Positions 36,025-45,755 of a stretch of 64,000 nt of DNA are shown one piece after another. The stretch's first letter is position 1, and each line of letters begins with the position of its first letter. The stretch lies in the NCBI GenBank assembly GCA_030748495.1, contig JASMLX010000002.1, positions 40,495-104,494 on the forward strand. Reading direction: 5' to 3'. The notes under the pieces are model-generated. The model was not told the DNA's origin, made no database searches, and saw nothing but the letters and a program-made list of their open reading frames with translations. The DNA comes from Candidatus Poribacteria bacterium. GTDB lineage: Bacteria > Poribacteria > WGA-4E > UBA9662. The position numbers and the translations under genes are program-made.

Positions 36025-36792
36025 TTAGTTGATGGTCATCGCTTTCAAATTTTCAAGACTAATTTCCAGACTCCCGAACGGGTTTCGCTGACAAGTATCC
36101 TGTTCGACAATGTACCACTCCGTACCTGCATCGACACAGGCCTCGATAATCGCAGACCAATTGAGGTTGCCTTCCCCCACCTCAGCCATTACTGGTTTGC
36201 CGTCCACCACTGCCATATCTTTAAAATGAACCAGGTGTGCACGACCTTTGAGCCGGTGAATCCAGTCGGCGGAGTCACCACCACCGTGTTGAATCCAGTA
36301 GGTATCGATTTCGCTATTGAACAGTTTGGGATCGCTCTCATCGTACAAAATTTGCAAAGCTGTTCGCCCACTAAACCGCTCTAGCTCAAAACTGTGGTTG
36401 TGGTAAGAAAACACCAGACCACCTTCAGCTAACTGTTTCGCCACTTGGGAAGCCTCTTGGGCAAAACGGATATAGGCAGATTCTCCGGTACGATACTCTC
36501 CCGGCAGACCGCCAATAGCCGCATGTTTGCATCCCCAAAGGTTGTGATCGTCAATCACCAATTGCGGATTGTCCCGCATGGTTTCATAACTGGTATGGGT
36601 AGCACAAATGGTCAACCCTTCCCCGTCAACGATCTTTTTTAGCTCTGTGGCCTCGATTGGTCCCAAAGCCGAACACTGTACAGCGTCGTAGCCAATTTGC
36701 TTGACCTTTTTCATGGTGGTCGCAATGTCGGCGGGCGTTTTGGTAAAATCGCGCAAAGTGTAGAGTTGGGCCGCAATTTGGGATTGTTTCAT
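36025..36792 (-). CDS. Sugar phosphate isomerase/epimerase-type TIM barrel
   Basis: A 255-residue AP-endonuclease-2-superfamily protein. The opening AAQLYTLRDFTKTPADIATT is typical. Metal-binding strands are visible: VFSYHNHSFELERF, FNSEIDTYWIQHGG, LVHFKDMAVVD and EWYIVEQDTCQRNPF. The EIDTYW and HFKDM blocks match inositol or sugar epimerases. GAAAGGAATTCCG before the ATG supports the start. It is cytoplasmic, with no signal. Together with nearby Gfo/Idh/MocA relics and the aldehyde dehydrogenase it suggests an earlier inositol- or sugar-oxidation pathway. The substrate cannot be named. Confidence 0.82.
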   Translation of the reverse strand: MKQSQIAAQLYTLRDFTKTPADIATTMKKVKQIGYDAVQCSALGPIEATELKKIVDGEGLTICATHTSYETMRDNPQLVIDDHNLWGCKHAAIGGLPGEYRTGESAYIRFAQEASQVAKQLAEGGLVFSYHNHSFELERFSGRTALQILYDESDPKLFNSEIDTYWIQHGGGDSADWIHRLKGRAHLVHFKDMAVVDGKPVMAEVGEGNLNWSAIIEACVDAGTEWYIVEQDTCQRNPFGSLEISLENLKAMTIN

Positions 36793-37338
36793 CGGAATTC
36801 CTTTCTAGTTGAAATTGTTAATATTCGATTCGATTGGTCGTTTGGCTAGAGTTAGACCGACTAAAGACACAGTTTTTGACCCGCTTCGACGATGCTACGC
36901 TCGTCACAATCGCATTGACCGTATAAGAACTTCACATCGCCCTATTCTACAAATTCGTCTGGAATACCGGCAGCTAAAGCTGAGAAACCGTTCAGGCTGA
37001 TCAATAACGACTGATGGGCTTGCCGTTGTTGCAGCAAGTGGCTGATATTTTTTCGATACCGCATGGTCACTGCATTTAATTGTTGTTGATCTAACACAAC
37101 TGCATTCAGGACATACCATAATTATACCATTTTCAAGAGATCACTGTGCATAAAGTGCTATTGATTAGGCGTGATGAAACGACCCATGCCTAACTATTAA
37201 GGATATTAAAGAATCTATGGTCATTTCAAAACTATTTATGACAAGAATTGTATGATAAGAACTCAGTATTGCATTTAAAATCAGACTTATGTAAAATCGA
37301 ACTAATTGTTTTTGAACAGGTACGGAGGTCCTATACCA
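36793..37338. other. AT-rich intergenic region
   Basis: No gene was recognised. The last 150 bases are AT-rich and lead to the aldehyde dehydrogenase ribosome site, so a promoter is likely here, but I cannot point to its boxes with confidence. Confidence 0.4.
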
Positions 37339-38757
37339 ATGCAAATGCATGTCGGCGGGCAATGGGTCGATAAATCCGAAAAGATAGAGGTCTTAAACCC
37401 TTTCAGCGGTTCTGTCATTGACACTATTCCAAGAGCGAGCCAGCAAGATATTGAAACCGCCTTGAAAACTGCTGAACGTGGCGCGGAGATTATGGCTAAG
37501 ATGACTGGCTATGAACGATATGAAATCATTCACAAAGTCTCTGAAATAATGACTGAACGGATGGAAGAACTGGCACAAACCATTACTTCAGAGGAGGGAA
37601 AGATTTTAGCAGAGGCAACGATGGAGGCGAGTCGTGCCGCCGAGATTATTGCACTCTCAGCAGAAGAGGCCAAGCGCCTATCTGGTGAAGTTGTTCCGCT
37701 TGAAGGCGGACCTGGTGTCAAGGGTAAATTCGGTTTTACCATACGTGTGCCTTGTGGTATTGTTGTCGGAATAAGTCCATTTAACTTTCCCCTGCACCTT
37801 GTTTGTCACAAAATCGGGCCTGCACTGGCATCCGGGAATGCTATTATACTCAAACCGGCTACGGATACCCCGCTATCGGCATTAAAACTTGTGGAGCTTT
37901 TCTTAGAAGCAGGTACTCCGCCTGAAGCCATTCAGTGCATCACCGGGGCAGGTAGTGAAATCGGTGACGCTCTCTGTTCTGACAACCGTGTGCGTAAAAT
38001 TACTTTTACTGGTAGCCGTGAAGTCGGCGAACATATCTGTCACACCGCAGGACTGAAACGGGTGACAATGGAACTGGGATCGAATTCTCCGCTGATTATT
38101 ATGCCAGATGCCGATCTGGAAAAGGTGGCCAAAGCCGCGGCCGCATCCGGCTACTCCAATGCGGGACAGGTGTGCATCTCAACACAACGGATTCTTGCCC
38201 ATCAGAAAATCTATGGTGATTTCCTGGATGCTTTCAAAGAACAGGTTGAAGATATCTCAACCGGAAATCCAATCGAGGCCTCGACCAAGATGGGACCGAT
38301 GATTCGTGAAAATGATGCAATCCGCGTGAATCAATGGGTAGAAGAAGCCGTTAACGAGGGAGCGGAACTGATCACGGGTGGAGGAAGAGATGGATAAGTC
38401 CATGCACCCACTCTTCTTTCCAATGTAAAACCGGAGATGAAAATCTCATCTGACGAAGTGTTCGGCCCCGTTGTAGGAGTTACAAGTGTTGATAATATTG
38501 ATGATGCTATTGTCCTAGCTAATGATACGGATTACGGATTAAGCGCGGCGATTTTCACTCAGAATATTGATTGGGCAATGAAATTTGCGCGGGAGGTCGA
38601 TTCAGGCAACCTGATGGTAAACTGGGGAACACAGTGGCGCGCGGATCTTATGCCGTACGGAGGTCTGAAAAGCAGCGGCATGGGTAAAGAGGGACCGAAA
38701 TACGCTGTGGAAGAAATGACGGAACTCAAGATGGTAATTCTGCATCTTGACGATTGA
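37339..38757 (+). pseudogene. Aldehyde dehydrogenase gene with one in-frame TAA
   Basis: The ATG at 37339 follows GGAGG. The frame runs as a well-kept aldehyde dehydrogenase: PCGIVVGISPFNFPLHLVCH, ASGNAIILKPATDTPLSALK, KITFTGSREVGEHICHTAG, VTMELGSNSPLIIMPDADL with the general-base Glu, and SNAGQVCISTQRILA with the catalytic Cys. At 38395-38397 a TAA interrupts GGGRDG; the same frame then resumes VHAPTLLSNVKPEMKISSDE and VFGPVVGV, ending at 38757 with the oligomerisation tail. No shift is needed, so a single point mutation (e.g. AAA to TAA) explains it. The 363-residue product keeps active-site residues but loses the C-terminal part, so it is probably non-functional. The full protein would be 472 residues. 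Confidence 0.85.
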
Positions 38758-38874
38758 TAGAAGCTAATCTGATTACAGGGAGTATTCTATCTTACTTTTG
38801 CAAGAGCGTTGATTCTACTTAGAACCAGTTTGGGAAAAAGAACGGATTGAAATAGTAAGGAGTTCCCCACCATT

Positions 38875-39755
38875 GCCGCAAATGGTGTTAGAAAGGTTGG
38901 AAGAGGCTTAGGGCCAGGTGGTTGTTTTGGCCAGTTCACACCGAAGTCCTTCACCGTCTGGGCGTCCAAGTTTACGGAATCTTAGGCTCGTCGCCTGAAA
39001 AATCCCGTCGTGCCGCAGAGGCCTTGGGCCTCGAAAAAGGATACTCGGATTACAATAAGGTCCTGTCAGCTAAGGTAATCCAGGTCGTTCACATTACCAC
39101 GCCCAATCGATTCCACTTCGAGCAAGCGTCGCAAGCAGGCAAACATGTGCTCTGTGAAAAACCGCTGGCGATGACCACACAGGAGTCATCCGCCCTGGTC
39201 GATCTGGCAACCCAATGCGGGATGGTTGCAGGTGTCAACTACAACATCCATTACTATCCGCTGAATATCGAGGTCCACAGTCGTAATTCTAACTGGCGAA
39301 CTGGGTACTATCAATTCTACCTATGGCAGTTACGTCCAGGATTGGCTCCTCTACCCTACCCGATTACAACTGGCGTGTATTGGCTGAGGAGGGCGGGTTT
39401 CTGCGTGCTGTCGCCGACATCGGCACCCATTGGCTCGATCTGGTTCAGACTATTACCGGTCTGGAAGTGGCATCCGTTTGTGCCAATCTGAAAACCGTTC
39501 ATCTGACCCGCTGGCGCCCGACAGGTGAGGTTGAAACTTTTTCTGGTCAAGTCCGGGATATCGAAGCCGCCGAGCCTGTGGAGATCTAGACCGATGACAG
39601 CGGGCGATAATTCTACGCTTCAAAGGTGGGGCTCACGGCTCTCTGTAGGTCTCTCAGGTCACCTCAAGACGCAAAAACTACCTCCGCTATGAGATTGCCG
39701 GCTCCGAACGCGCTGTGGCCTGGAACAGCGAGCAACCTAATCTTGAAGTTACCTG
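38875..39755 (+). pseudogene. Gfo/Idh/MocA oxidoreductase relic
   Basis: The N-terminal Rossmann part reads PVHTEVLHRLGVQVYGILGS, then EKSRRAAEALGLEKGYSDYN, then VVHITTPNRFHFEQASQAGK and HVLCEKPLAM. Near 39295 the frame shifts to [20 protein letters not shown] and near 39360, at an ACCC that should be ACC, shifts again to [20 protein letters not shown] then [17 protein letters not shown] last piece, NYLRYEIAGSERAV, gives way to transposase sequence near 39755. It lost its glycine-rich start, has at least two shifts and its 3' end is replaced. It once oxidised a sugar or cyclitol with NAD(P). Confidence 0.8.
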
Positions 39756-40210
39756 GTGATGAGTACCACCAATCCCAGATCAGGCAGTCGGGCTTAAAAC
39801 CAGGCTCTCGTGCTGTTTCTAGCATCCGTCGTAGCTGGTCACTCTGGCTTAGTCCATCACTCTCTTTGTCGAAGAGGCACTAATCGACAGGGATTGAGAG
39901 ATCTCCATCTGTCCAGCGCAGTGTGATCAGATGGATGCCCTCAACTACAGCTCGATGTTTTGCTGGCCAATGGCCTATGACCAGCTCAATGTGAGGACCA
40001 TCAGGCTGATCTAGTGTCGAATCATCAGCCACAAGATAAGCCGAATCGAGCTGAACCAGGTTCTCCACTTCCAGCCACAACTCCTCAGGGTGGGTTCAAG
40101 CCGTCCAAGCAGACGTGTGTAGGCGTCAGGCGCGATCAGGCCTGTTGTGTACTTCGAGCAGCTTCAGTAGATGAGGCTACTTTGGGTGAGGCGATCAGCC
40201 ACTGAATGTA
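39756..40210 (-). pseudogene. IS4/IS701-like transposase fragment
   Basis: The minus strand reads LEVENLVQLDSAYLVADDST, then LDQPDGPHIELVIGHWPAKH, then VEGIHLITLRWTDGDLSIPV, an in-frame stop, then CLFDKESDGLSQSDQLRRML, then PDCLIWDWWYSS. These are the first and second Asp regions of an IS4/IS701-type DDE transposase. Both ends are missing. It abuts the truncated oxidoreductase relic, so insertion or later deletion likely removed that gene's 3' end. Confidence 0.65.
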
Positions 40211-40345
40211 GTCTGCGGCTTGGCATTTTGGTGGATTTATTGGTGTCCCTATTCAAGAATTAGCCTTGTCATCAGACATGATTTTGCGCTCAACTGCGTC
40301 AGTCCTATCGATAAAAAGATTAGAGAATTAGAAGTGGGTACACCA

Positions 40346-41878
40346 CTAGATTTGATCCAGCAGTTTTACGGCTTGGATGCCGCTATCCATGGCTTCAAAC
40401 AGCAACGGTAGTCGACTATTATCGACCCCCGCATAGACCAACCCCGGCTCAGATCGATACTGATTCTGATCGTCAAACAGATAATTGACCTTGGGAATCG
40501 GCATTGCATGTCCCATCAATTTCAGGAAAACCCTTTCGATCAGTGGACTAATATCCCGATTGAAATAGTTGCTAATTTGCGTCACTGTTCGCTCTACAAT
40601 TGATTCCGCATGGGTTTCGATATCGGCCAAGATCTGTCGCTGATCGGGTATAAAACAGTAGTAGGCGGTTAGAATCCGATAGTCTGGATTATGTCGCACC
40701 TGGGTGGCATTATCCACGAACCCCATAAAGGTCTTTTTCGCCACTTTATTTGTTTCCTCCAGTATTTCATTTTGCCAGAATCCATCGGCATTGAGTCGGT
40801 CCGACAATACCAGATTCATCACCAGCCAGGGGGCATAGGCATTATGGGAGAAAAGATGCTGGTCAGGTTCAAAAATGTATTGGAGAGAGTGTTTTTGTCC
40901 GGCAAAAACGATGAACTTGGCTCGATAGGTGTTGAGTGCTTTCTTCGACAAGTCGATGACCTCAACCTGAAATCCGTATCGATCTCTCTCAATCCGCTTA
41001 ACTAGATGTTGGGTTTTGAGTCGTTGAGGATTGAGTCTCGACACTAGTTTCTTGACAAAGTAGTAGTTGCCTTCAGGAGGAGAAAATAGCTCTACCGATT
41101 CAGTGTAGTAGGGACGACAGGTATAGTAGTGGATTCCGGCCAATGCCGAAACCTGGTTCGCGCTGGCCCCGTAATCATCTCTCATCTGATAGTCGATGAC
41201 TCGCTCAAAATCGGGTGTTAGATCCAGCGACCTGGCTAAGAATTGACGGAAGGTAATCTGGTCCAACCAATGTAGTTCTCGATCTATCAACCAGGTCGGC
41301 ATTTTCATCTGCCCCTGATACGGCAAAACCAGTTCTAAGAAGGCCGTTTTAAGTGGACCAGGCGTTAGGATTTCGGACTGAAATCCGGTCTCAGTCCGAA
41401 TCTGCTCTGCCTTCGACTCTCTGATCAGGTATTGCTTATCGACAAAGTTCCAACAATTTTGGATAGGATCGTAGGCCACAATTCCCAGCTTTTCCAACAG
41501 AGCTAGTGTTTCGCGGCCGTAGTTGGCTGGATATGCCAGGTCATAATGTGCACCTTGCGAAAAAGACTCTCCGGCATAACTGGCGTGACTGGAACTCCCC
41601 CCCAAGCCTGCAGATAGTTCGCATAGAATAAAGTCTCTATCGGCCAGGCGTTCAGCCGCTGATAAACCTGCTAATCCGCTACCGACGATTATATATTCAG
41701 TGTTCAGTTGTTCACCTTTCGTCAGGGGCGTCGGCCATAATAGTTGATGCCCCGCTTTCATATCCGAGGTAACGGTAATATCGTAAGGTGAAGATATGGT
41801 GTGACGGTCTCTGTTTTGACAGCCTACCACCTCAATAAGTGCAGTAGCAGAAAGTTTGAGAAATAGTCTACGATTCAT
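40346..41878 (-). CDS. FAD-dependent amine-oxidase-like protein, Tat lipoprotein
   Basis: A 510-residue flavoprotein. The start MNRRLFLKLSATALIEVVGC has a twin-arginine motif (RRLFLK) and a lipobox-like VVGC, so it is probably exported folded with FAD and lipid-anchored. The FAD motif is YIIVGSGLAGLSAAERLADR, followed by LGGSSSHASYAGES. The C-terminal block GLVYAGVDNSRLPLLFEAMD completes the FAD site. The middle (QMRDDYGASANQVSALAGIH) resembles amine oxidase or carotenoid-desaturase relatives. Substrate unknown. Similar Tat-exported flavoproteins occur near polyamine genes elsewhere, but no such gene is here. The divergent neighbour at 42011 may share its promoter region. Confidence 0.82.
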   Translation of the reverse strand: MNRRLFLKLSATALIEVVGCQNRDRHTISSPYDITVTSDMKAGHQLLWPTPLTKGEQLNTEYIIVGSGLAGLSAAERLADRDFILCELSAGLGGSSSHASYAGESFSQGAHYDLAYPANYGRETLALLEKLGIVAYDPIQNCWNFVDKQYLIRESKAEQIRTETGFQSEILTPGPLKTAFLELVLPYQGQMKMPTWLIDRELHWLDQITFRQFLARSLDLTPDFERVIDYQMRDDYGASANQVSALAGIHYYTCRPYYTESVELFSPPEGNYYFVKKLVSRLNPQRLKTQHLVKRIERDRYGFQVEVIDLSKKALNTYRAKFIVFAGQKHSLQYIFEPDQHLFSHNAYAPWLVMNLVLSDRLNADGFWQNEILEETNKVAKKTFMGFVDNATQVRHNPDYRILTAYYCFIPDQRQILADIETHAESIVERTVTQISNYFNRDISPLIERVFLKLMGHAMPIPKVNYLFDDQNQYRSEPGLVYAGVDNSRLPLLFEAMDSGIQAVKLLDQI

Positions 41879-42010
41879 CTAGTCCGGTTGAATATCCTTG
41901 ACTGTGCAACTGACCTGGCATAATATTAAGCAGGTATACTTTATAAGTAATGGGTAGCGAAAGGATAACTATTCATATATTCGCGACTCCAATCCAACCA
42001 AGGGAAGCAA

Positions 42011-42886
42011 ATGCCAGAGCGAAACTTAGAACTGCCGGATCAATTGCGAAACAAGCTGACCACTCGCTTCATTCTTTACAAGATGATCGAAGAGAAGGAA
42101 GAGGTTCCTGCCCTGTTGAACGACAACTACCAATACATTGAAGATATCATTAATACCTATTATGACGACTACTGGGTGATCCAAGAGAGCAATGGTAATT
42201 ATACCCCAACCCGTAAAGGCGAGTTGATCTATCAAAATTTTATCGCCCAATGGTGGGATTTCTTGCTATCCTACGACATCTTTGCCGGGGTAGATCTGCT
42301 GAACGGCGTCTTCGCAGAAGAGGATGCCGACTGGGAGGCGGTCGATGAGGAGGGGCGCCCCATCTGGGAAGATCTCAGAGTTGCCGTCTGTATCTACAAA
42401 CAACGGGTAGCACAGGCTGAAGGACGGGAAACGGATCTCAACCCATTTACCATCGCCTTTATGTCGCTCCTGTCGGAACGACGGATTGGCCAAGAGAACG
42501 GTTGGCAGTTTGACCTCTATTCGGAAGAATTCTGGTATGAAGTAACGGAGATCGTCAATACTAACCTCTGGCCTGAAGATTTAGGTTATATCGATCCGGA
42601 TAGCGGTGATGAGGTATTAGGCGAAGATGTGACCCACGACATTATCGAGCAGGGGATTGAAGAGACACGACAAAGATGGGAGGAAGATGACGACGATGAT
42701 GACGGAGACTACCTGCTGCCTCCGTCCTCCATGTCCTCCCGAGAACAGGTCGTCGAAGAATATGAAGAAGAGGTGGTTAGTTACGGTTGGGGCTACGACC
42801 CTTTTTATTACGATCCCTATCCCTTTGCCGCCGGTGGAGCATTAACCGTGCTAACAATCGCCGCCGTTTGGGCTATCCTGGACTAA
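42011..42886 (+). CDS. Acidic protein of unknown function with C-terminal hydrophobic tail
   Basis: CCAAGGGAAGC precedes the ATG. The 291-residue product has no signal peptide. The first ~80 residues look helical, and YWVIQESNGNYTPTRKGELI resembles the wing of a winged helix. The middle is Trp- and acid-rich (EEDADWEAVDEEGRPIWEDL). A stretch EEDDDDDDGDY near residue 220 is followed by Tyr/Pro-rich YGWGYDPFYYDPYPF and a final hydrophobic AAGGALTVLTIAAVWAILD, perhaps a tail anchor. I recognise no family. If tail-anchored, the bulk would be cytoplasmic. It is divergent from the FAD lipoprotein gene. Confidence 0.65.
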   Translation: MPERNLELPDQLRNKLTTRFILYKMIEEKEEVPALLNDNYQYIEDIINTYYDDYWVIQESNGNYTPTRKGELIYQNFIAQWWDFLLSYDIFAGVDLLNGVFAEEDADWEAVDEEGRPIWEDLRVAVCIYKQRVAQAEGRETDLNPFTIAFMSLLSERRIGQENGWQFDLYSEEFWYEVTEIVNTNLWPEDLGYIDPDSGDEVLGEDVTHDIIEQGIEETRQRWEEDDDDDDGDYLLPPSSMSSREQVVEEYEEEVVSYGWGYDPFYYDPYPFAAGGALTVLTIAAVWAILD

Positions 42887-43218
42887 ACTGTATTTTGAAT
42901 CCACCCCGATACTGGTAGATCTCGAATGACCCAGCCATAGAGCCTAACCTGCTTACCGAGCAAGAATCGAGTTTTCCCGAACACAACAGACAAAACTTGT
43001 CAATAAATCGACCCAAAAACTTTCGAACCAGGTGAAATCGTGATATGATAAGAAAGTCTTATTAGACACAGCACCAAGATTTATTCGACGCTATGCCCCA
43101 TGGCAAGACTGGCTTGTAGCATCTACCTCTTTTTTTGAAAAGGCCTCCTCCTTTGAGGAGAGGTTACTTCGTGAATTTATGATTTATACCCAAAACAAAC
43201 AAGGTGAGGACCGTAATT
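42887..43218. other. Intergenic region before paralogue pair
   Basis: No gene or strong structure was recognised; the region probably contains the promoter of the paralogue pair. Confidence 0.4.
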
Positions 43219-44412
43219 ATGGCACATCGGCCTAAAATCGCAGCGATAGTCACCATTTATCACAAGTACTCTCATGCTCAACATATTGTGGACCGGTTTC
43301 TGGAAGGATACGGTTGGGAAAACCGGCACCACTATCCGGAGATGGATCTGGTTTCGCTCTATGTCGATCAAGTCGGTGATAACGATCTGAGCCACGACCG
43401 TGCCCAGCGATTTCCTTCGATGCAGGTCTATCCAACAGTCGCTGAGGCTTTGACACTTGGTGGTGAGACGTTGGTGGTAGACGGGGTTTTATTGGTCGGT
43501 GAGCATGGAGATTACCCTACTAACGAGAAGGAACAACGTCTCTATCCACGCTATGAACTGTACCAGCAGATTGTTGACGTTTACCAGTCCAGTGGGAAAA
43601 CAGCCCCCATCTTCAACGATAAACATCTATCCTGGAACTGGGACTGGTGCCGGCAGATGTACGATCAGTCGCAGCAGATGGGGTTCGCTTTTATGGCCGG
43701 CTCGTCTCTACCTGTGACCTGGAGAACACCCTCTATCGAAATGCCGATGGGCTCAGAAATTGAGGAGGCCGTGTGCGTGGCTTACGGTGGCGTCGATAGC
43801 TACGACTTCCATGCGCTCGAAACCATCCAGTGTATGGTCGAACGCAGGTCCGATGGTGAATCGGGCGTGGAATGGTTGCAGGCCTATCGAGGTGAGCAAT
43901 TTTGGCAGGCTCATCACGACGAAGTGTGGTCCCACCAGCTGTTTAAGTCGGCGCTTAGCCGCAGTCACACTCTGACACCTGGGCGACCCGGATTCAACGA
44001 CGTTTTTCCAACCTTACATGAGATGAAAGAGATCATAACCGACCCGGTAGCCTATCACTACCAGCATACCGACGGTCTGAAAAGCACTATGATCTTGACA
44101 AATGGGCTGGTCCAGGACTTTAACTTTGCTGCCCGATTAAAGAGACAATCCAGGCCACTTTCCACTCAAATGTACCTGCCGATGCCGCCTGCCCGCACCA
44201 CGCTAGCAAACTTCTTCAGCCCTCAGGTCAATAACGTCGAACGGATGTTTTTGACCGGTAAACCGAGTTACCCGGTCGAACGGACTCTCCTTACCAGCGG
44301 CCTGGTAATCGCAGGCGTCGATAGCCTGGATCAGGACCAGAATCGGCAGCAAACGCCTCATCTGGATATCGCTTATCAGGCCAACCCAGAGTCGACCTTT
44401 TGGCGAACCTAA
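43219..44412 (+). CDS. Conserved 397-residue protein of unknown function, copy 1
   Basis: GTGAGGA lies eight bases before the ATG at 43219, which is preferred to an in-frame GTG at 43204. The protein has no signal peptide. The N-terminus (KIAAIVTIYHKYSHAQHIVD) and DGVLLVGEHGDYPTNEK look like a Rossmann-like alpha/beta fold reminiscent of NAD-dependent sugar oxidoreductases, but no Gly-rich dinucleotide motif is present. Blocks also found in the next gene are SLYVDQ, LYPRYE, IFNDKHLSW, AGSSLPVTWR, YDFHALETIQCMVERR and PHLDIAYQA. His/Asp/Glu-rich conserved blocks hint at an enzyme. The family function is unknown to me. Confidence 0.75.
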   Translation: MAHRPKIAAIVTIYHKYSHAQHIVDRFLEGYGWENRHHYPEMDLVSLYVDQVGDNDLSHDRAQRFPSMQVYPTVAEALTLGGETLVVDGVLLVGEHGDYPTNEKEQRLYPRYELYQQIVDVYQSSGKTAPIFNDKHLSWNWDWCRQMYDQSQQMGFAFMAGSSLPVTWRTPSIEMPMGSEIEEAVCVAYGGVDSYDFHALETIQCMVERRSDGESGVEWLQAYRGEQFWQAHHDEVWSHQLFKSALSRSHTLTPGRPGFNDVFPTLHEMKEIITDPVAYHYQHTDGLKSTMILTNGLVQDFNFAARLKRQSRPLSTQMYLPMPPARTTLANFFSPQVNNVERMFLTGKPSYPVERTLLTSGLVIAGVDSLDQDQNRQQTPHLDIAYQANPESTFWRT

Positions 44413-44550
44413 ACCAATTTCCCCCCAAATTAAAGTAACAAAGGTGGATGCTTCACCAGACTTACCAGGCCTGAACTTCGGTGTAGAACTAAACATCTAA
44501 CCTGATGAATCAAACGAGAAGTTAGAAGAAAATAAGTTAGAGGAGAATAG

Positions 44551-45744
44551 ATGAATACTCAACACAGTTCTGAAAAGAAGCGAATTGCCGTCATTGCCAC
44601 GGTCTATACCTACCTCTCCCACGCACAGCATTTTGCCGACCGGTTTATGGTTGGCTATCCCTACGAAGGAGAGTGGCAAAGTTCACAGGTAAAAGTGGTA
44701 TCCCTGTATGTGGAACAAAAACCGGAAGGCAACCAGAGCCAGGATCGGGCTAGAGAATTTGGATTCGAAGTCTATCCGACTATTGCCGAAGCCCTGCGTT
44801 GCGGCAAGGATCAGTTGGCAGTGGATGGTATCCTCATCATTGGCGAGCACGGCGACTATCCCCGAAATGAGCTGGATCAGGTTTTGTATCCGCGTTACGA
44901 GTTTTTCAAGGCTTGTGTCCAGGTTTTTGAAGAAGAGGGGAGGTCAGTTCCGATCTATAATGACAAACACTTGTCATACAGCTTTGAAAAGGCCAAAGAG
45001 ATGGTCGATGATGGGTCTCGGCTAGACTTTCCCATTTTAGCAGGCTCTTCTCTTCCGGTGACCTGGCGGTTACCAGATCTGGAATTACCTCTGGATTGCC
45101 AACTGGAAGAGGCTTTGATGGTGGGTGTTGGTGGATCTGACCCGATGGACTATCACGCTCTGGAAGCCATGCAGTGTATGATCGAACGTCGGCGAGGGGG
45201 CGAATCCGGAGTGAAAGCGGTACAACTGATCGAAGGCGAGGCCGTCTGGGAAGCAGAAAAAGACGGACGATGGTCAATGGATCTGTTAGAAGCGGCCCTG
45301 TCCCGAAGCGACACACCGTGTGGTCGGACGGATGAAGACGGACGAACGCAAGACCTTATTCGAACGGGTGAACTCTATCGTCTAGTCGAAAATCCCGTTG
45401 CTTACCTGATCGAACATCGCGATGGATTCAACAGTGTCTTATTAATGCTCAACGGCGCTGTTCGCGACTACTGCTTTGCCGGGCGCTTAAACGGGCAACT
45501 GGTTTCAACGCAATTCCTGTTAACCCCGACCCCCAACGTTACCTATTCAGCTTGTTTGATCAGGAAAATTGAGGAGATGTATCTGACGAGGAGAGCCCCC
45601 TACCCAGCGGAAAGAACACTTTTGGTCTCCGGCACTTTGGAGAGTTGCTTGAAGTCGCGCCACAGCGAATACCAAAGACTGGAGACACCACATCTGGATG
45701 TGGCTTATCAAGCACCAGCCGAATCACACCACGCTCGAATGTAA
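44551..45744 (+). CDS. Conserved 397-residue protein of unknown function, copy 2
   Basis: It has exactly the same length as copy 1 and starts after GAGGAGA, 138 bases downstream of it. Every conserved block of copy 1 is matched: IAVIATVYTYLSHAQHFADR, SLYVEQK, DGILIIGEHGDYPRNE, LYPRYE, IYNDKHLSY, AGSSLPVTWR, DYHALEAMQCMIERR, ESGVKAVQLIEGEAVW, PYPAERTLLVSG and PHLDVAYQAPAES. Divergence is high between blocks, so the duplication is old and both copies are probably under selection. The two may form a heteromer or act on related substrates. It ends 11 bases from the end of the convergent lipoprotein gene. Confidence 0.75.
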   Translation: MNTQHSSEKKRIAVIATVYTYLSHAQHFADRFMVGYPYEGEWQSSQVKVVSLYVEQKPEGNQSQDRAREFGFEVYPTIAEALRCGKDQLAVDGILIIGEHGDYPRNELDQVLYPRYEFFKACVQVFEEEGRSVPIYNDKHLSYSFEKAKEMVDDGSRLDFPILAGSSLPVTWRLPDLELPLDCQLEEALMVGVGGSDPMDYHALEAMQCMIERRRGGESGVKAVQLIEGEAVWEAEKDGRWSMDLLEAALSRSDTPCGRTDEDGRTQDLIRTGELYRLVENPVAYLIEHRDGFNSVLLMLNGAVRDYCFAGRLNGQLVSTQFLLTPTPNVTYSACLIRKIEEMYLTRRAPYPAERTLLVSGTLESCLKSRHSEYQRLETPHLDVAYQAPAESHHARM

Positions 45745-45755
45745 CTTGGTGACAG

